From Homarus americanus (lineage: Eukaryota > Arthropoda > Malacostraca > Decapoda > Nephropidae), in contig NW_024742658.1 in assembly GCF_018991925.1 (NCBI RefSeq), positions 5,001 to 69,000 of the forward strand: 64,000 nt of DNA. The letters run 5' to 3'. Position 1 is the stretch's first letter; each line of letters begins with the position of its first letter. Positions 45,240-57,470 of the stretch are shown here, piece by piece. The position numbers and the translations under genes are program-made. The notes beneath the pieces are model-generated. The model was not told where the DNA came from and made no database searches. It saw only the letters and a list, made by a program, of their open reading frames with translations.

Positions 45240-45930
45240 GTGGTAGAGGTGGAGGAAGGGTGTTAGGGGGTGGGAGGAGATGGTGTGAGGCATACCTAAG
45301 GGAAAGAAAGTGATGTGGGAGGGGAGATGGTGAGAGTCATACCTAAGGGAAAGAGAGTGATGGAGGAGGGTAGATGGTGAGAGTCACACCTAAGGGAAAG
45401 AAAGTGATGGGTAGGGGAGATGGTGAGAGTCATACCTAAGGGAAAGAAAGTGATGGGGAGGGGAGATGGTGAGAATCTTACCTTAGGGAAAGTAAATGAT
45501 GGGGGAGGGAGATGGTGAGAATCATCTAAAGATGGGGGGAGATGGTGAGAATCTACCTAAGGGAAAGAAAGTGATGGGAGGAGATGGTGAGAATCTTACC
45601 TTAGGGAAAGTAAATGATGGGGGGAGGGGAGATGAATCATACCTAAGGGAAAGAAAGTGATGGGGAGGAGATGGTGAGAATCTTACCTAAGGGAAAGAAA
45701 GTGATGTGGGAGGAGATGGAAGTAGGGAAAGTAAATGATGGGGGAGGGAGATGGTGAGAATCTACCAAGGGAAAGTAAATGATGGGGGGGAGAGGAGTGA
45801 AATGATGGGGAGGGAGATGGTGAGAGTCATACCTAAGGGAAAGAAAGTGATGGGAGGAGATGAGAGAATCATACCTAAGGGAAAGTAAATGATGGGAGGA
45901 GATGGTGAGAGTCATATAAGGAAAGAAAGG
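45240..45930 (+). repeat. Purine-rich minisatellite of about 45-47 bp
   Basis: Units share AGATGGTGAGAGTCATACC and AAGGGAAAGAAAGTGATGGG. Starts at 45325 and 45372 give a 47-bp period, and other units are shorter through deletions. Purines dominate the plus strand throughout. Confidence 0.92.
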
Positions 45931-45967
45931 ATAGGTGGGGGGACAGATCAAAGGTATAGGTAAGTAA

Positions 45968-45978
45968 AGAGGAGAGAG

Positions 45979-46036
<58 letters not shown>

Positions 46037-46047
46037 CGAGAGCGAGA

Positions 46048-46094
<47 letters not shown>

Positions 46095-46136
46095 AAGAGA
46101 GAGAGAGAGAACGCGAGAGAGAACGAGAGAGAGAGA

Positions 46137-46195
<59 letters not shown>
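45968..46195. repeat. Long (GA)n tract
   Basis: About 228 bp of AG/GA with GCGAG and ACGCG interruptions. Together with the preceding minisatellite it makes nearly 1 kb of purine-rich plus strand. The 266-codon Ser/Leu minus frame over it is an artefact. Confidence 0.96.
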
Positions 46196-46196
<1 letters not shown>

Positions 46197-47370
46197 GCAG
46201 TAAACCAGAGATAAAGGTGGAGTTCAAGTCATAGAGAATACTGAGGCAACTGAAAGGAAGGGAAGGGAGTAACAATGGAAGAGAATTATAATGTATGGAT
46301 AAAGAATTAGAGACGAGGAGGAGGAAGAGGAGTAGGAAGAAGACGAGTAGGAAGAAGAAGAAGAGGGGGATATATAAACTAATCGAAATTGAGGACCGAA
46401 AAATAAACGCGGATGTGTAATTTAAAAAAATATATATATACAAAAATTCAAGATTATTAGCACAAGTATTGTGATCTTGAAATGAAGGAAGTTAAACTGA
46501 ATAACAGGAAACAGAAGAGATAAAAAAATAGGTCCAGAAAAAAAAGAAAAAAAAGAAAAAAAAATTCGCTTGAGAGTCGACAGTAGAAAACACTCGGTAT
46601 GTTGAAGACGAAAGTTAACTGCGTTTTGGTGTCCGGAAAATCAGTAAGAGACTGAATAAAAGACTGATACATGTGACTGCCTCACTCACCAGACGAGTAG
46701 AGTACAGCAGAGGAAACGTCGAAAGTGCTGGGATTTTGGGAAGGGTAAGGCAAGTGTGAGGCAAGTGTGGTAGGTGTGGAGAGTGTAAAGAATAATAAAA
46801 CGATACAAAGAACAACATAAATCTTTGAAAACTTCACAATACTTTCCCCGGGTCTACCACGGAATATAAATCTGCTTTGAATTATTTCTTCAGAACACCC
46901 TCCACCGACTCGCTCAGATTTCAACATTTGCATTCAGGCAGATATTTATAAACAAGATTTATCACTTATACACTCCAGTTTTGTTTGTAACTTGGAGGTA
47001 AACACGAACCTTTACTGTTTCCTCATGTGTCCTCGATGTACAGTAATATGCGCTGGGTTGTTTTATGAAATGTATCTTACAGTTTAGTGACTTCAAGGTG
47101 ACTTCGTGATCTTGTAAACAATGGGAGTTTTTGTCTCGTCTGATGTATAAGCAGGTAGTGATCACGTGGCCTTGTTGTAGTGTGTCTGTGGGAGGGAGTG
47201 AAGGAGGACACGGTGGGGAAGTGAGTGAGTGAGTGAGTGAGTGTATAGGTGAGCGAGTGTGTGATTATGCAGGTTAATGTGTGGGTGAGTGAGTGAATTT
47301 TTTATCCGTTAAACTGTTAGATTTTATGTTTTCTCTTGCTAAAATTCTGAAATACACGGGCACTCACACA
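46196..47370. other. Unique DNA, no gene seen
   Basis: Purine-rich until about 46370, then mixed. A (GTGA)n-like patch lies at 47220-47245. No supported coding sequence. Confidence 0.45.
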
Positions 47371-47499
47371 TGCATACATGCCCACCGACAAACGTATACA
47401 CATGCGAAACACACACACACACACAGATACACACAAATGCAGAACACAGATTTGGAATTAAATACTTACAATACAAAGACAAGCAATCATAAATAATAA

Positions 47500-47720
47500 A
47501 AACGCATGCAATATATACACACACTCCTACAGACGCACACAATATATACACACTCCTACAGACGCACACAATATATACACACACTCCTACAGACGCACAC
47601 AATAAATACACACTCCTACAGACGCACACAATATATACACACACTCCTACAGACGCACACACGTACAGTACCTCACTTACTGTACATACATCATCCAAAA
47701 CCCAATTACACACACTGCTA

Positions 47721-47764
<44 letters not shown>

Positions 47765-47765
47765 G
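47500..47765. repeat. About 30-bp CACTCCTACAGACGCACAC repeat and (AC)n
   Basis: Five units of 28-32 bp containing CTCCTACAGACGCACAC and AATATATACAC (47505-47660), then unique DNA, then (AC)n at 47722-47762. Confidence 0.9.
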
Positions 47766-47965
47766 CGTCTATCATCACACACAAACAGCGAGGCAACATA
47801 TTGTGTGAGCTGTATAGTAGGTTTCAGATCCCCTTAGCTAACACCGAGCTCGTGTGTGTGAGTATTACACCAACAGCCAGTAGAGGAGAACACAAAGGCT
47901 AATCCGTCCTTATTCCACACCGCTCTCCACCCCTCCACGCTAAGTGACTTCAAACCCTTATTCGA

Positions 47966-48197
47966 CTTCGCTCCACAGGTTCAAACAGTACTACGGGGCT
48001 GTCCAGTAGACCACGAAGCCAACACTTTAGACGTGTGATGTAGGCAGGACTTTGTTACTGAGAAGTAGGGAGATACTGGCACTAGGAATTTCAACTCACC
48101 GAGGCCTCATGGGTATAATCTCTTAATGCGGGCTTAAACTCTCGGTCCCAACACTTTGAGAACAGAGTACCTAATCCACTGGACCATGGAGACACCA
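47966..48197 (-). repeat. tRNA-like SINE sequence (two tRNA-like domains)
   Basis: On the minus strand 48197-48128 reads like a tRNA-Glu relic: CATGGTCCAGTGGATTAGG in A-box position, an anticodon-loop-like TTCTCAA, and GAGTTTAAGCCC in B-box position. Further downstream (48018-47966) a second, shortened domain has GTGGTCTACTGGACAGC, TGTTTGAACC and complementary ends CTTCG/CGAAG. A tRNA-derived dimeric SINE is the best reading. I see no intact tRNA gene fold. Confidence 0.45.
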
Positions 48198-49231
48198 CTT
48201 ACACCTGTGGTGTTGCCAGAATTTTGATACTCAGGGTGAAGAGATGTTGACTAAAACTGTTGAGAGAAAAGATAGATGTTTTGGTACTGTACATATGTGG
48301 CTATGTATATGTAAATATATGTCTATGTTTATTTGTTAATGTATATGTTTGTGCGCATGTTTGGTGTAAATTTGCGTGGACGCAGTAAACTTAATAAATT
48401 ATTAAAAAGCGAAACACACACACACACACACAGGCACACACGTTCTAGACAGCTGATAGCCAGTCTCAGTTCCCAATCACAGATAATTCCGGGCATTAAC
48501 TGAAGGCAGATGGACGCATTAAAGAGAAACACCTCCGGGCGTGACATTGACTCGCTAGACTATAAATCGCTCCTCTGGTGAATATATTACCTCACCTTGA
48601 TATGCAAGCGGCGTCTCCTTTTAACCGAGGCTCAGGATTTTCTCCCAAGCTTACTGTGAGCGCGAGACTCCCATTATCGTAGCGTCGGGTCCCTCGTTGC
48701 AATAGGTCGTACGTCTCGTGTGAGGGGGTCGTTTCTTAAATCTCAGGCGAACTATCAACAGTAATTACCTCGTCTGGATACCGAGTGAGACGAGAAAGAA
48801 TGAGAGAAGGTTTTGAATCAGAGAAAACATCTCACTACCGAGTTTTATTCCGCATTACCCCGCCTCCCCGTCACGGTTCTTATCTGTGTGGGTTAAGCTG
48901 TAAGTTAGATGCGTCTTGACGTTAATGGAGAATCTGCACTGAAGTGGCGGTGAAATATTGCTCATACGTCCGCGCGCTACAAAGAGAAAGTGAAGGTAAT
49001 GGGGAAGAATTCTACCAGAGTTTTTACCTGGTAACGCGTCCCTGGCGGAATTCTTGGCCGAGCGTTATTACGAATCTAAGTGATCCCGAGTCTTATTGCG
49101 TCCTGGGAAAAATGAGTAATACAGGGAATGGTAAGTGCAGCGATGATATGTTTGAGATTGTCTGAGTTACAGCTGTTTTGTAGGCTGTATTTATTTGTGT
49201 AAGACTCTATACACCTTCCTACTATCTTCTT

Positions 49232-49234
<3 letters not shown>
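48198..49234. other. Unique DNA, no gene seen
   Basis: A short (AC)n is at 48415-48432. A 73-codon plus frame (48944-49165) is GC-richer but resembles nothing I know. Confidence 0.45.

Positions 49235-49282
<48 letters not shown>
49235..49282. repeat. (CT)n microsatellite
   Basis: Pure CT tract of about 48 bp. Confidence 0.97.
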
Positions 49283-49285
<3 letters not shown>

Positions 49286-50595
49286 GGCAGTTAGGTCGAA
49301 TAAGTTGTTTCAAAAGACCTTGGATTAATGACCAGAAAGATATACCATTAGTGGGTTCAGGGCGAAGAGATTGTGTTTTGGTCTGAAAGATTTTTTTTTT
49401 TTCACTACGATCATTTATATAGGCATTGATTATGTTCTACAGGAGACTTGTGTAGTTCGGTTGACCTTCAGTAACAAAGGTTGAACCATGTAGGGTAAAG
49501 AGTTCCATATCAAGGTGAATCATCTGTGGAATGTTATCAGTGAATCAGAATTTAAATTTACCTATTCCACCCCAGTCAGCTCTTATCATACTGTCAGTGG
49601 GTGTGTGAGAGGGCGCGGATTCAGAGAGAAGGAAGGAGTGCACGACACAGACACGGAGAGAACACAGTAGCAGTGTTAGGATTCGTGTGGGTTGTAACGA
49701 ATAAATCTAGAGTGTTGGCTCTGTCAGCAGGGTGGTCAGGGATACGTGTTGGGTCAGTGGCCGACCACCTGGGTGAGGTCATTAATAATGGAAAAGGTCT
49801 CGAAATCGAATCTGTCTCTATCTGTTCGAGGAAAGAGTAGAGTTACTCTGGGATACTGTGAACAATGAAATCACCGAGGCAGATAACTTCAGCAGAATAG
49901 CTTGAGAGAATACGTTCAATTGTAGACGTTAAAGACTCAAAGAGTAGCATTAGCGATGTTGGGGGAGTGACGGATACAGCAGACCTAATGAAAGCTTAGA
50001 TTGAAACCGACTATTGTTAAGGCGGTCAAGGTTTGTCTGAACGAGTGGAGGAGAAACGGGTGTGAATGAAGAGACAAGTGCCCCCCCCCCCCTTGTTAGC
50101 GAGAGAAAGGCGGAATGAATGCATACTTAGAGTTCTTATTTACTGATTAGAGTCGCAAGCTGAGAAGGTTAAAGTATCTGTAACAAATACATGATGAGAA
50201 CTTGATGCATAAAGTTTAAAAATTGCCAATTAATGTCGATGCTAAGAACTGCTAAATATACTTCATGTGTAAATTGAGTCCATGAACAAGTATATATTTC
50301 TACCTATTGTTTTAAGCTCCTTTCTGATCCTTTCCACACACTCCTTACTCCATTTTCTTTACTAATTCTTGCATCTCTTATTTTTTTAGGTACCCCCCCC
50401 CCCTCATACAGAAGTAAGAGAGAGAGTAGAGTGGGAGAGAGACAAGCATACAATGACAGAAAGAGAGAGAGATAAAAAAGCAAGATCTAGAACTCTACTT
50501 TTGGAGAGAGGTCGAGGAAGATTAAGATCAGTCGTTCTCTCCTTGTCTTTATCTATACCCTATCATCCCTAAATCTTTCTCATCTCGGTGATCCT
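49283..50595. other. Unique DNA with C-runs, no gene seen
   Basis: C-runs of about 10 at 50082-50091 and 50394-50403. A GA-rich patch at about 50417-50480. No recognisable coding sequence. Confidence 0.45.
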
Positions 50596-50880
50596 TCCCC
50601 TTGTTGCTCGTATTTTCTTTCTTTCTCACCTTATTTTCTTCTATCTTTCTCACTTATTTCCTCTACCTTTCTCATCTTATTTCCTTTAACTTTCTCATCG
50701 TCTTTTCTACCTTCTCATTGTATTTCTCTACATTTCTCATTTTCTTTTCTTCTATCTTTCTCACTTATTTCCTCTACCTTTCTCACCTTTTTCCCAATAA
50801 CTTTCTCACCGTCTTTTTCTACCTTCTCACTCTAGTTTTTCTACCTTTATCCTCGTTCTCTTTACTTTCTCTCATCATTT
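50596..50880 (+). repeat. Pyrimidine-rich TTTCTCACYTTATTTCCT repeat
   Basis: Degenerate units of about 30 bp with CTACCTTTCTCA and TTATTTTCTTC. The 131-codon Phe/Leu/Ser frame across it is low complexity. Confidence 0.75.
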
Positions 50881-51008
50881 GGTTCTTTCATTATTATTTT
50901 CGCTCGATGCATTTCTTACTCTTTTCTCTTGCACTGTCTTTCTCATTATATTTATCTTTAATAAGTTTATCCATATTCATCTTCGACAAAAAATAAATGA
51001 GGATGGAG

Positions 51009-51031
51009 AAAGAGAGAGAGAAAGAGAGACA

Positions 51032-51069
<38 letters not shown>

Positions 51070-51455
51070 CGAATAACACCCTCAGTTTACCTTGGAAGAT
51101 AGCGATTATAATTATGATAGTAACAGCAATTAATTCATAAGCTTTCATCTTTCACCCCCATGATATATTACCTAATTAAAAGCTGGGGAAAGGACATTAC
51201 CAGGAGACTAATGGCCGGCAATACTCTCAATTATGAAGATCGTTATTCATAAATCATCTCCACTCACCAACACGTATATGTACTAACAGATATGTGGGGT
51301 ACCGAATTAGTGGGTGGGTGAGACAGTGGGTTTGGTGATTAGAGGGTGGGTGGGTGAGTGAGTCTGGTGGCTAGAGGGTCGGTGGGTGGGTTTGGTAGAG
51401 GGAGGGGGGTGGGTTTGGTAGAGGGAGGGGGGTGTGTTTGTGAGAAGGAGGTGGG

Positions 51456-51492
<37 letters not shown>
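51009..51492. repeat. (GA)n, GGGTGGGT-rich and (CT)n tracts
   Basis: (GA)n at 51009-51069, a GTGGGTGGGTGAG-type G-rich stretch at about 51309-51455, and (CT)n at 51459-51492. The stretch between 51070 and 51308 is unique. Confidence 0.85.
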
Positions 51493-51493
<1 letters not shown>

Positions 51494-51811
51494 TTCCATG
51501 TTATTCCCCTCAGCTTCAAGTCCTATCTTTATAATGCACGCAAGAACTTATTTCAAAAGTAGATAATTAAACAAATTGGGAAGATAACTTTGCTTACCAT
51601 AACGTCACCAGATGAAACTACAACAACCATTCATAATTCTCAATAAAAACTTCCTATTATACATTTTATTCATCCAAGGTCATTTTCTGAAAAGTATCAA
51701 CAATGCCAACAAAAAAACAAGACAAGAATTGACCTTTAATTTCAAACTCGCCTCAAAAATACTTCCAGATGACGTCATTCAGTTCTCAGCTCTAAACAAA
51801 AACGTTTCTCT

Positions 51812-51813
<2 letters not shown>
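51493..51813. other. Unique AT-rich DNA, no gene seen
   Basis: An 89-codon plus frame starting at 51612 runs into the following AC tract. No motif is recognised. Confidence 0.4.
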
Positions 51814-51877
<64 letters not shown>

Positions 51878-52068
51878 CTAAGAGCTCATTAACTGCTCTC
51901 TCTCCCAGGAACTTGTGTTATTAAAAAGTTTTTGTTTACCTTGTTTGTGTTTTTATGTTGCGGCGGTAACTGCTCCTGTCACTTTTTATGTGTTACGAGG
52001 TAAAAGATACTTATATGTGCTACTTATAGGCTACTTTGATATCTCTATTATGTAGTCACTTTATATAT

Positions 52069-52116
<48 letters not shown>
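51814..52116. repeat. Two long (AC)n microsatellites
   Basis: (AC)n at 51814-51871 and 52071-52116, separated by 200 bp of unique DNA. An AACCCCAGA-type short repeat follows at 52135-52190. Confidence 0.93.
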
Positions 52117-52121
<5 letters not shown>

Positions 52122-52190
52122 AAAACACTATCAAACCCCAGAACCCAAAAACCCCAGAACCCAATAACCCCAGATCCATAGAACCCCGAA

Positions 52191-52993
52191 CCATTTACGT
52201 AGGCCATACCGGGCCAAATAATTCAGAATAATGAGTTTTATTTGTTTTGTGATACATGATGAGATTTATATTACTTTGAAATATTCTTTTCCACGTATAA
52301 TGTTGTTTACAGAAACCCAGATGAGTTTGGGGAGAAATATTACCCTCCCCTCTCCCCACCCTCCCTACCCTGCCCTCCCCAACACACAGGAATATTAGTA
52401 AAGTATTTCCATAAGTGAATAAATTCAATCCTAATATAAATACTGTATTATGGAGTATCAGAAAAAAAATAGGTTTGACTCTTTTGTTTTAAGAGTCAGG
52501 TGCTTCAGTAATAGGTTCGGGGTTCAAAGTGTCAGGGGTTCGGTATTGGGTTGGTTATTGGATTGACCTGCTAGAGTTGGGAAAATGAGTAAAGACAGGA
52601 AAAAGTGGAAGGTAAAGGGAAAGGGAGATGAGCGAAGTAGGAGATATGGTAAGAAGAGATGGAGAAATAAACAGAAGGAGAAGAAAATGGAGACAGAGGA
52701 GAGACAGAGAGGAAAGAATATGGAGGGAGAGAAAGAGAGAGGGGGAGAGAGAGGGGGCTTTAAATAGCATCACTATGAACTGATAAAATTCACTAAGTTA
52801 CTTTTTCGATAAACTACAGCTGGTGTGTTTGTGTTCCGCCAACATTGTTATTTTTTCCTGATAGCTGGAGGTGGAGAAATTCCCACAGAGGAAGGAGGTA
52901 AATTGGATTAACTTTACGTCCTAGAGGCAAGTTGTGACTGTAAGAATTCTGTTTACTGACTTGATTTGGAAAGTTTTTTGTTGTGTTCAGGTA

Positions 52994-52995
<2 letters not shown>
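52191..52995. other. Unique DNA, no gene seen
   Basis: Contains a purine-rich patch at 52585-52760. Short frames only. Confidence 0.45.

Positions 52996-53032
<37 letters not shown>
52996..53032. repeat. (GT)n microsatellite
   Basis: Pure GT tract of about 37 bp. Confidence 0.97.
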
Positions 53033-53033
<1 letters not shown>

Positions 53034-54285
53034 CCTTAATAAACACTCCTGAGGACTTGTGTGAAGCCCAGAGGGGAAGCAGCTAATGAATGAAGAACTT
53101 CACCTTCCTATTTCTGAGAATCACTTCAAAACAGACCTGAGAGTTAGTCTTTCAGCTCACGTCTTAAATTGATTTCTCATAAGACAATATATTTTTTCAT
53201 TAGGAATTTACCCAACATCAGTAATGGGCTTAAGTACTAAAAAGGTCAATACGAAGGAAGTTTATTTCCCTTTAGAGAGGAAATATAGATTCAGTATATA
53301 TCCTCATCAGAAGTCAAGCTGGACATATTAACACTCGAGACTTTCTGTGTGTAAAGATGACGTAATGTGTAACGATGACGTGTTTTCAATATATCTATTC
53401 ATTATGATCGTCACCTTGACATCACTCAGACAAAATGGGCAATATGCTTGTTGGTTTAAGATTTAGTGATTCAACTACTAGGTTTATTAATGCACCAACC
53501 ACAAGTTATAGTGTTTTAATAGAGAGGGTTAGATCCTCCACCTGCCAGCACAGGCAACGAGCACAAACACTTCAGTTTTATAGGAAATCAACATTGATTT
53601 TTTTTTTATATATATATAAAAGTCGGTGAGAATTGCTCTTGACAACACCACCATGTAGATTGTGTTTTTACATTTAGGTTCGTCGTCCCACTGTCCACCG
53701 CACACCAATCAAATATTTAAACAACACGTTAACAATCTCTCTTGTTCAGGCGGTATCAGATCATATTTTTTAACAGCAGGTAAAAACAAAATGAAATCAA
53801 AAGGAAATCAAGTTTGCTTTTACCCTGTATACCAATAAGCTTTTCCCCTGTAAGCCTTATGACACTAATTGATAGACAACATTCCTGTACCTGGCGCATT
53901 TTAATTAAGGTTTATTTTTTACGATGTAACAGTGTCGTATCCATGCTGAGTCGACTGATTAACTTCTGTAATGCGAGTTGAATTTTCATGGCTGTTCTTC
54001 TTCTTTTTTATTTCTAATTATTTTTGTCAGTTATATTGAAATTGTCATAAACGATTTCTCTATTTTGTTACATTAGTCAGTTCTTTCATTGCCAATCCTG
54101 ACTGACAGACTGACTGACTAACTGACCGAGTAATTAATGACTAACTAACAGAGCATATTTTCACCGAGTCCGTGTAGCTTTTTTCCTTCCAGTCAGCCTT
54201 GTTTACTTTATCTAACTGGTTTATAAAGCAGCTAATACAAGAACTATTACTCATTCCTAAATTTGGCTGATTCTAGTTTATAAAT
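53033..54285. other. Unique AT-rich DNA, no gene seen
   Basis: No open frame above about 64 codons and no recognisable motif. Confidence 0.5.
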
Positions 54286-54330
54286 CCTAACCTAACCTAA
54301 CCTAACCTAATCTAACCTAACTTAACCTAA
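54286..54330 (-). repeat. Interstitial (CCTAA)n, telomere-type
   Basis: About nine CCTAA units with two variants (TCTAA, CTTAA), i.e. TTAGG on the minus strand. It is longer than the tract at 18028 and in the opposite orientation. Confidence 0.85.
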
Positions 54331-54559
54331 ACCAGAGATAAAGTCGTGTTATAAGTTGTTTTTGTTTTAGTGTTGTTAGGTCTTTAAGCACTGGTCCATA
54401 AGCAACTACGACGATACATTATAAAAAGCTAATAAGTTAAATAAAGAAATGGAATAATGAATAAGTAGATAATATGAATGACTAGATGATTAAAGAATGT
54501 GTAAATAAGGAATGATATATGCATTTTCGGATCACCAACCACCATTAACAAAAAAAACC

Positions 54560-54575
54560 CACACACACACACACA

Positions 54576-54627
<52 letters not shown>

Positions 54628-54726
54628 AAACAGCTACATCAATATCCGTCAGCTTTTAGAGAGGATAAAAATTAAATTGGTAAGCATAACACCTCCCGTA
54701 CCATCCATCATAGTTTCTGTACCATC

Positions 54727-54794
<68 letters not shown>

Positions 54795-54922
54795 ACAAAG
54801 ACCAACCCAAGAGTCGAGAGTCCTTGAGGCATCAAGTCAAGATCTTGCTGCGTTACAGAATCCAAATCTTTCAACCTTGTGTGCCCAGGGCCATACTTTC
54901 ACCACGAATTTTTACTTTCTTC

Positions 54923-54957
<35 letters not shown>
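54560..54957. repeat. Cluster of (CA)n and (CT)n microsatellites
   Basis: (CA)n-(CT)n at 54560-54624, (CT)n-(CA)n at 54730-54790 and (CT)n at 54926-54957. The motif order is inverted between the first two tracts. Confidence 0.95.
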
Positions 54958-54960
<3 letters not shown>

Positions 54961-56924
54961 TCCTCGAGGCGTCAAGTAACTGAAAAAAATAAATCGAGGA
55001 AACCAGAAAAGTTTATTGAAGGAAAACTTTGTTCTCTTATGACTCGGGGCTCAATGTGTGGCAGTCGGAGTGGAGGATACCTGGAAATATTTATCTCAAT
55101 GTTAATGAGTTACAACAAAATTATAATTTCGGTATAACTTTGGTGTTTTGTTGCTAAAGATTAGTATCATCATGGTATTAGTATGACGATTGATATTCAT
55201 CTCTGTTGTAATTATTTCAATGTATTTGTGTGGAAAAGTTTTTATTTGTTTAATATTTCTTAAAAATATGAGAATGGTTTTTCATTTCTTTCTCCTTTTC
55301 ATTTGTTTATTCTTTCTCTTAGTTCTGTGTTCCTTTCATCTTGTGTTTATACTCGTTTTGTGTGTGTATGTATGTTTTTTATACATATATGTGCATTGTA
55401 CTTAAAGCATACATTACCGTAAGTATCATTATAATACATCCCCAAAGGCACCTGATGATGCTGTATTAAAACAAAAACAATCAATAGGTAGAATTTATCA
55501 AAATACCGCCTCAGAACAGTGCCCTGCCCAAGGCGTCATTCTCATGCAATATTTTAATTTCAGTTTTTCTTATGCATTCATTATTTTTTAGCGTAAAAAT
55601 TGCTCATCGTTTATTATTTCAACAATAAATGTGTGTGTGTGTGTGTCAAGGCAATTCATGTGCAGTTTATTATTTATTTTAAGCCAAAGTCAGCAACGAG
55701 AACGACCGAACAGGTGAATTTCCCAAATGTTTATTTTAGACCGAAATGGCGGGAAATTTCTCTTCTGGGTATACTTACACAAAAGAAAAATATAATTGAT
55801 TCATTTTACGTAGACAGGAATATCACTTTATCCATACCAACGGGTGAGAGAATGTAGAGGTAGAGTGGTAAAGAGGGGAGGCGGAGTGAGGCTTTATGAC
55901 GTGGTTAAAGATACCGTATTGCCTTCAGTATCATCGTAATTAATTTAATTATATGGAGAGATGTGTACTGATACTACACTAGTTTGATGTATTTATATTT
56001 CAACATTAAGTAAGGTAGACATTGCTGTTATGTTTGTTTATGATTATTTCCTAACTTGGTCATATTTTTATGCTTAAATATTTTTTTTTTTCGGGGGGGG
56101 GGGACTTGGGTTAGAGATCGCGAAAGTAATGTACTGCTCGCGAATGAATAGTTATGGTTGTATATTATAAAGCAGCGAATGTCAACAACGTAAAGATAAA
56201 CTCCGCAAACCCAAGATGTTCTAGTTACTGCTACCACCCCTAACAACACTCGACCTAGCTCAGTCATTAGAATTGGGATCCTTTGGGACTTTGGTCGATT
56301 AGAAAAGAAAATAATATATCAAAAAATACACTCGAATTTCTTTCTTTTTTTCATAGATAAGCATATCAATTAAAACTTTGGAACGACAAAAAGGAAAATG
56401 CAACAGTGAGATTAACAGCTTTATTAATTTGACCTCTATATCGTTAACTAATTTTGAATAATATTAAAACCAAAACTTTCAGTTAATTTATATATATAAA
56501 AAACCACAGTATATATTTCAATTTCCATCTTGATAACAAAATTTGAAATATATGACCCAGTCCCCCTCAAAAAAATTAATTATCGAAAAATTTCGACATA
56601 ATTCCGACACTAACTTTTAATCGCGAACCATTACGTGCGAAAATGTGGGACACAGTCAAAACAAATGCAACTATAAAATTAACACTAATTATGTCAACAT
56701 TTCAACAGGTATGATTATAACCCCATCATCAGAATGTTCCTCGTGAATAGATAATGTAATTCATAGTGACATTTACTCTTCCGAACGTTACATAACACTG
56801 AAATATGATAAAATATGTCGCTGATTACGAGTCAAATTTAATTAACGAGTCATTATGGGTGTGATCTATTACAGTGAGGTGTATCTCGTTCCGTATGTTG
56901 TATTGTGCCTGTGTGATGTGTACG

Positions 56925-56925
<1 letters not shown>
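54958..56925. other. Unique AT-rich DNA, no gene seen
   Basis: (GT)n at 55630-55647 and a T-run plus G-run at about 56083-56103. A weak tRNA-like string (TAGCTCAGTCATTAGAA then GGTCGATTAG) at about 56256-56302 may be SINE-derived. No coding support. Confidence 0.4.

Positions 56926-56960
<35 letters not shown>
56926..56960. repeat. (CAGA)n microsatellite
   Basis: Nearly nine uninterrupted ACAG units. Confidence 0.96.
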
Positions 56961-56963
<3 letters not shown>

Positions 56964-57470
56964 AAATGAGAGAGTGAGAGAGAAACATAAAGAAGAAATG
57001 AAAATTTTTGGTATAATGGACATGATTTTGATAAGTAGATTAAGGCTGTGTTAAGTAATATGAAATAAACCAGAGATAAATATATATCATTAGGCCTTGA
57101 TATGGAAGGAAAACGCCACAGCATAACACAGCTGATACAACATTTAGAGTGAATTAATATCAGTATAGCAGGGAAGACCTTACAGGACTAAGACATAAAG
57201 ATGAGGACTTGGGTTCATTGAGCTGATTGTCTTTCCTATGATGTATTTCCACTACTACATATACAGAAGACAGTGTACACCTATATAATGGATTCCTAGA
57301 AGTAGTCCAGGGCTTTAAAGTAGTTTCCAGCGCAGCATTACACTTACCAATACTTTAGTGAGTTATGAAGTTATAAACCAGACCACTAGAGCCTATTTAA
57401 GTTAATACCCAACTGAAGGACCACAGACAGCTTCTCTTGTGCAGTTCATGTCCCGGTAAATACTTGAGTG
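56961..57470. other. Unique DNA, no gene seen
   Basis: No open frame of interest and no recognisable element. Confidence 0.5.

Noticed and set aside
45643..46443. 266-codon Ser/Leu minus-strand ORF
   Set aside because: Translation of the (GA)n/(CT)n tract and the purine-rich minisatellite.
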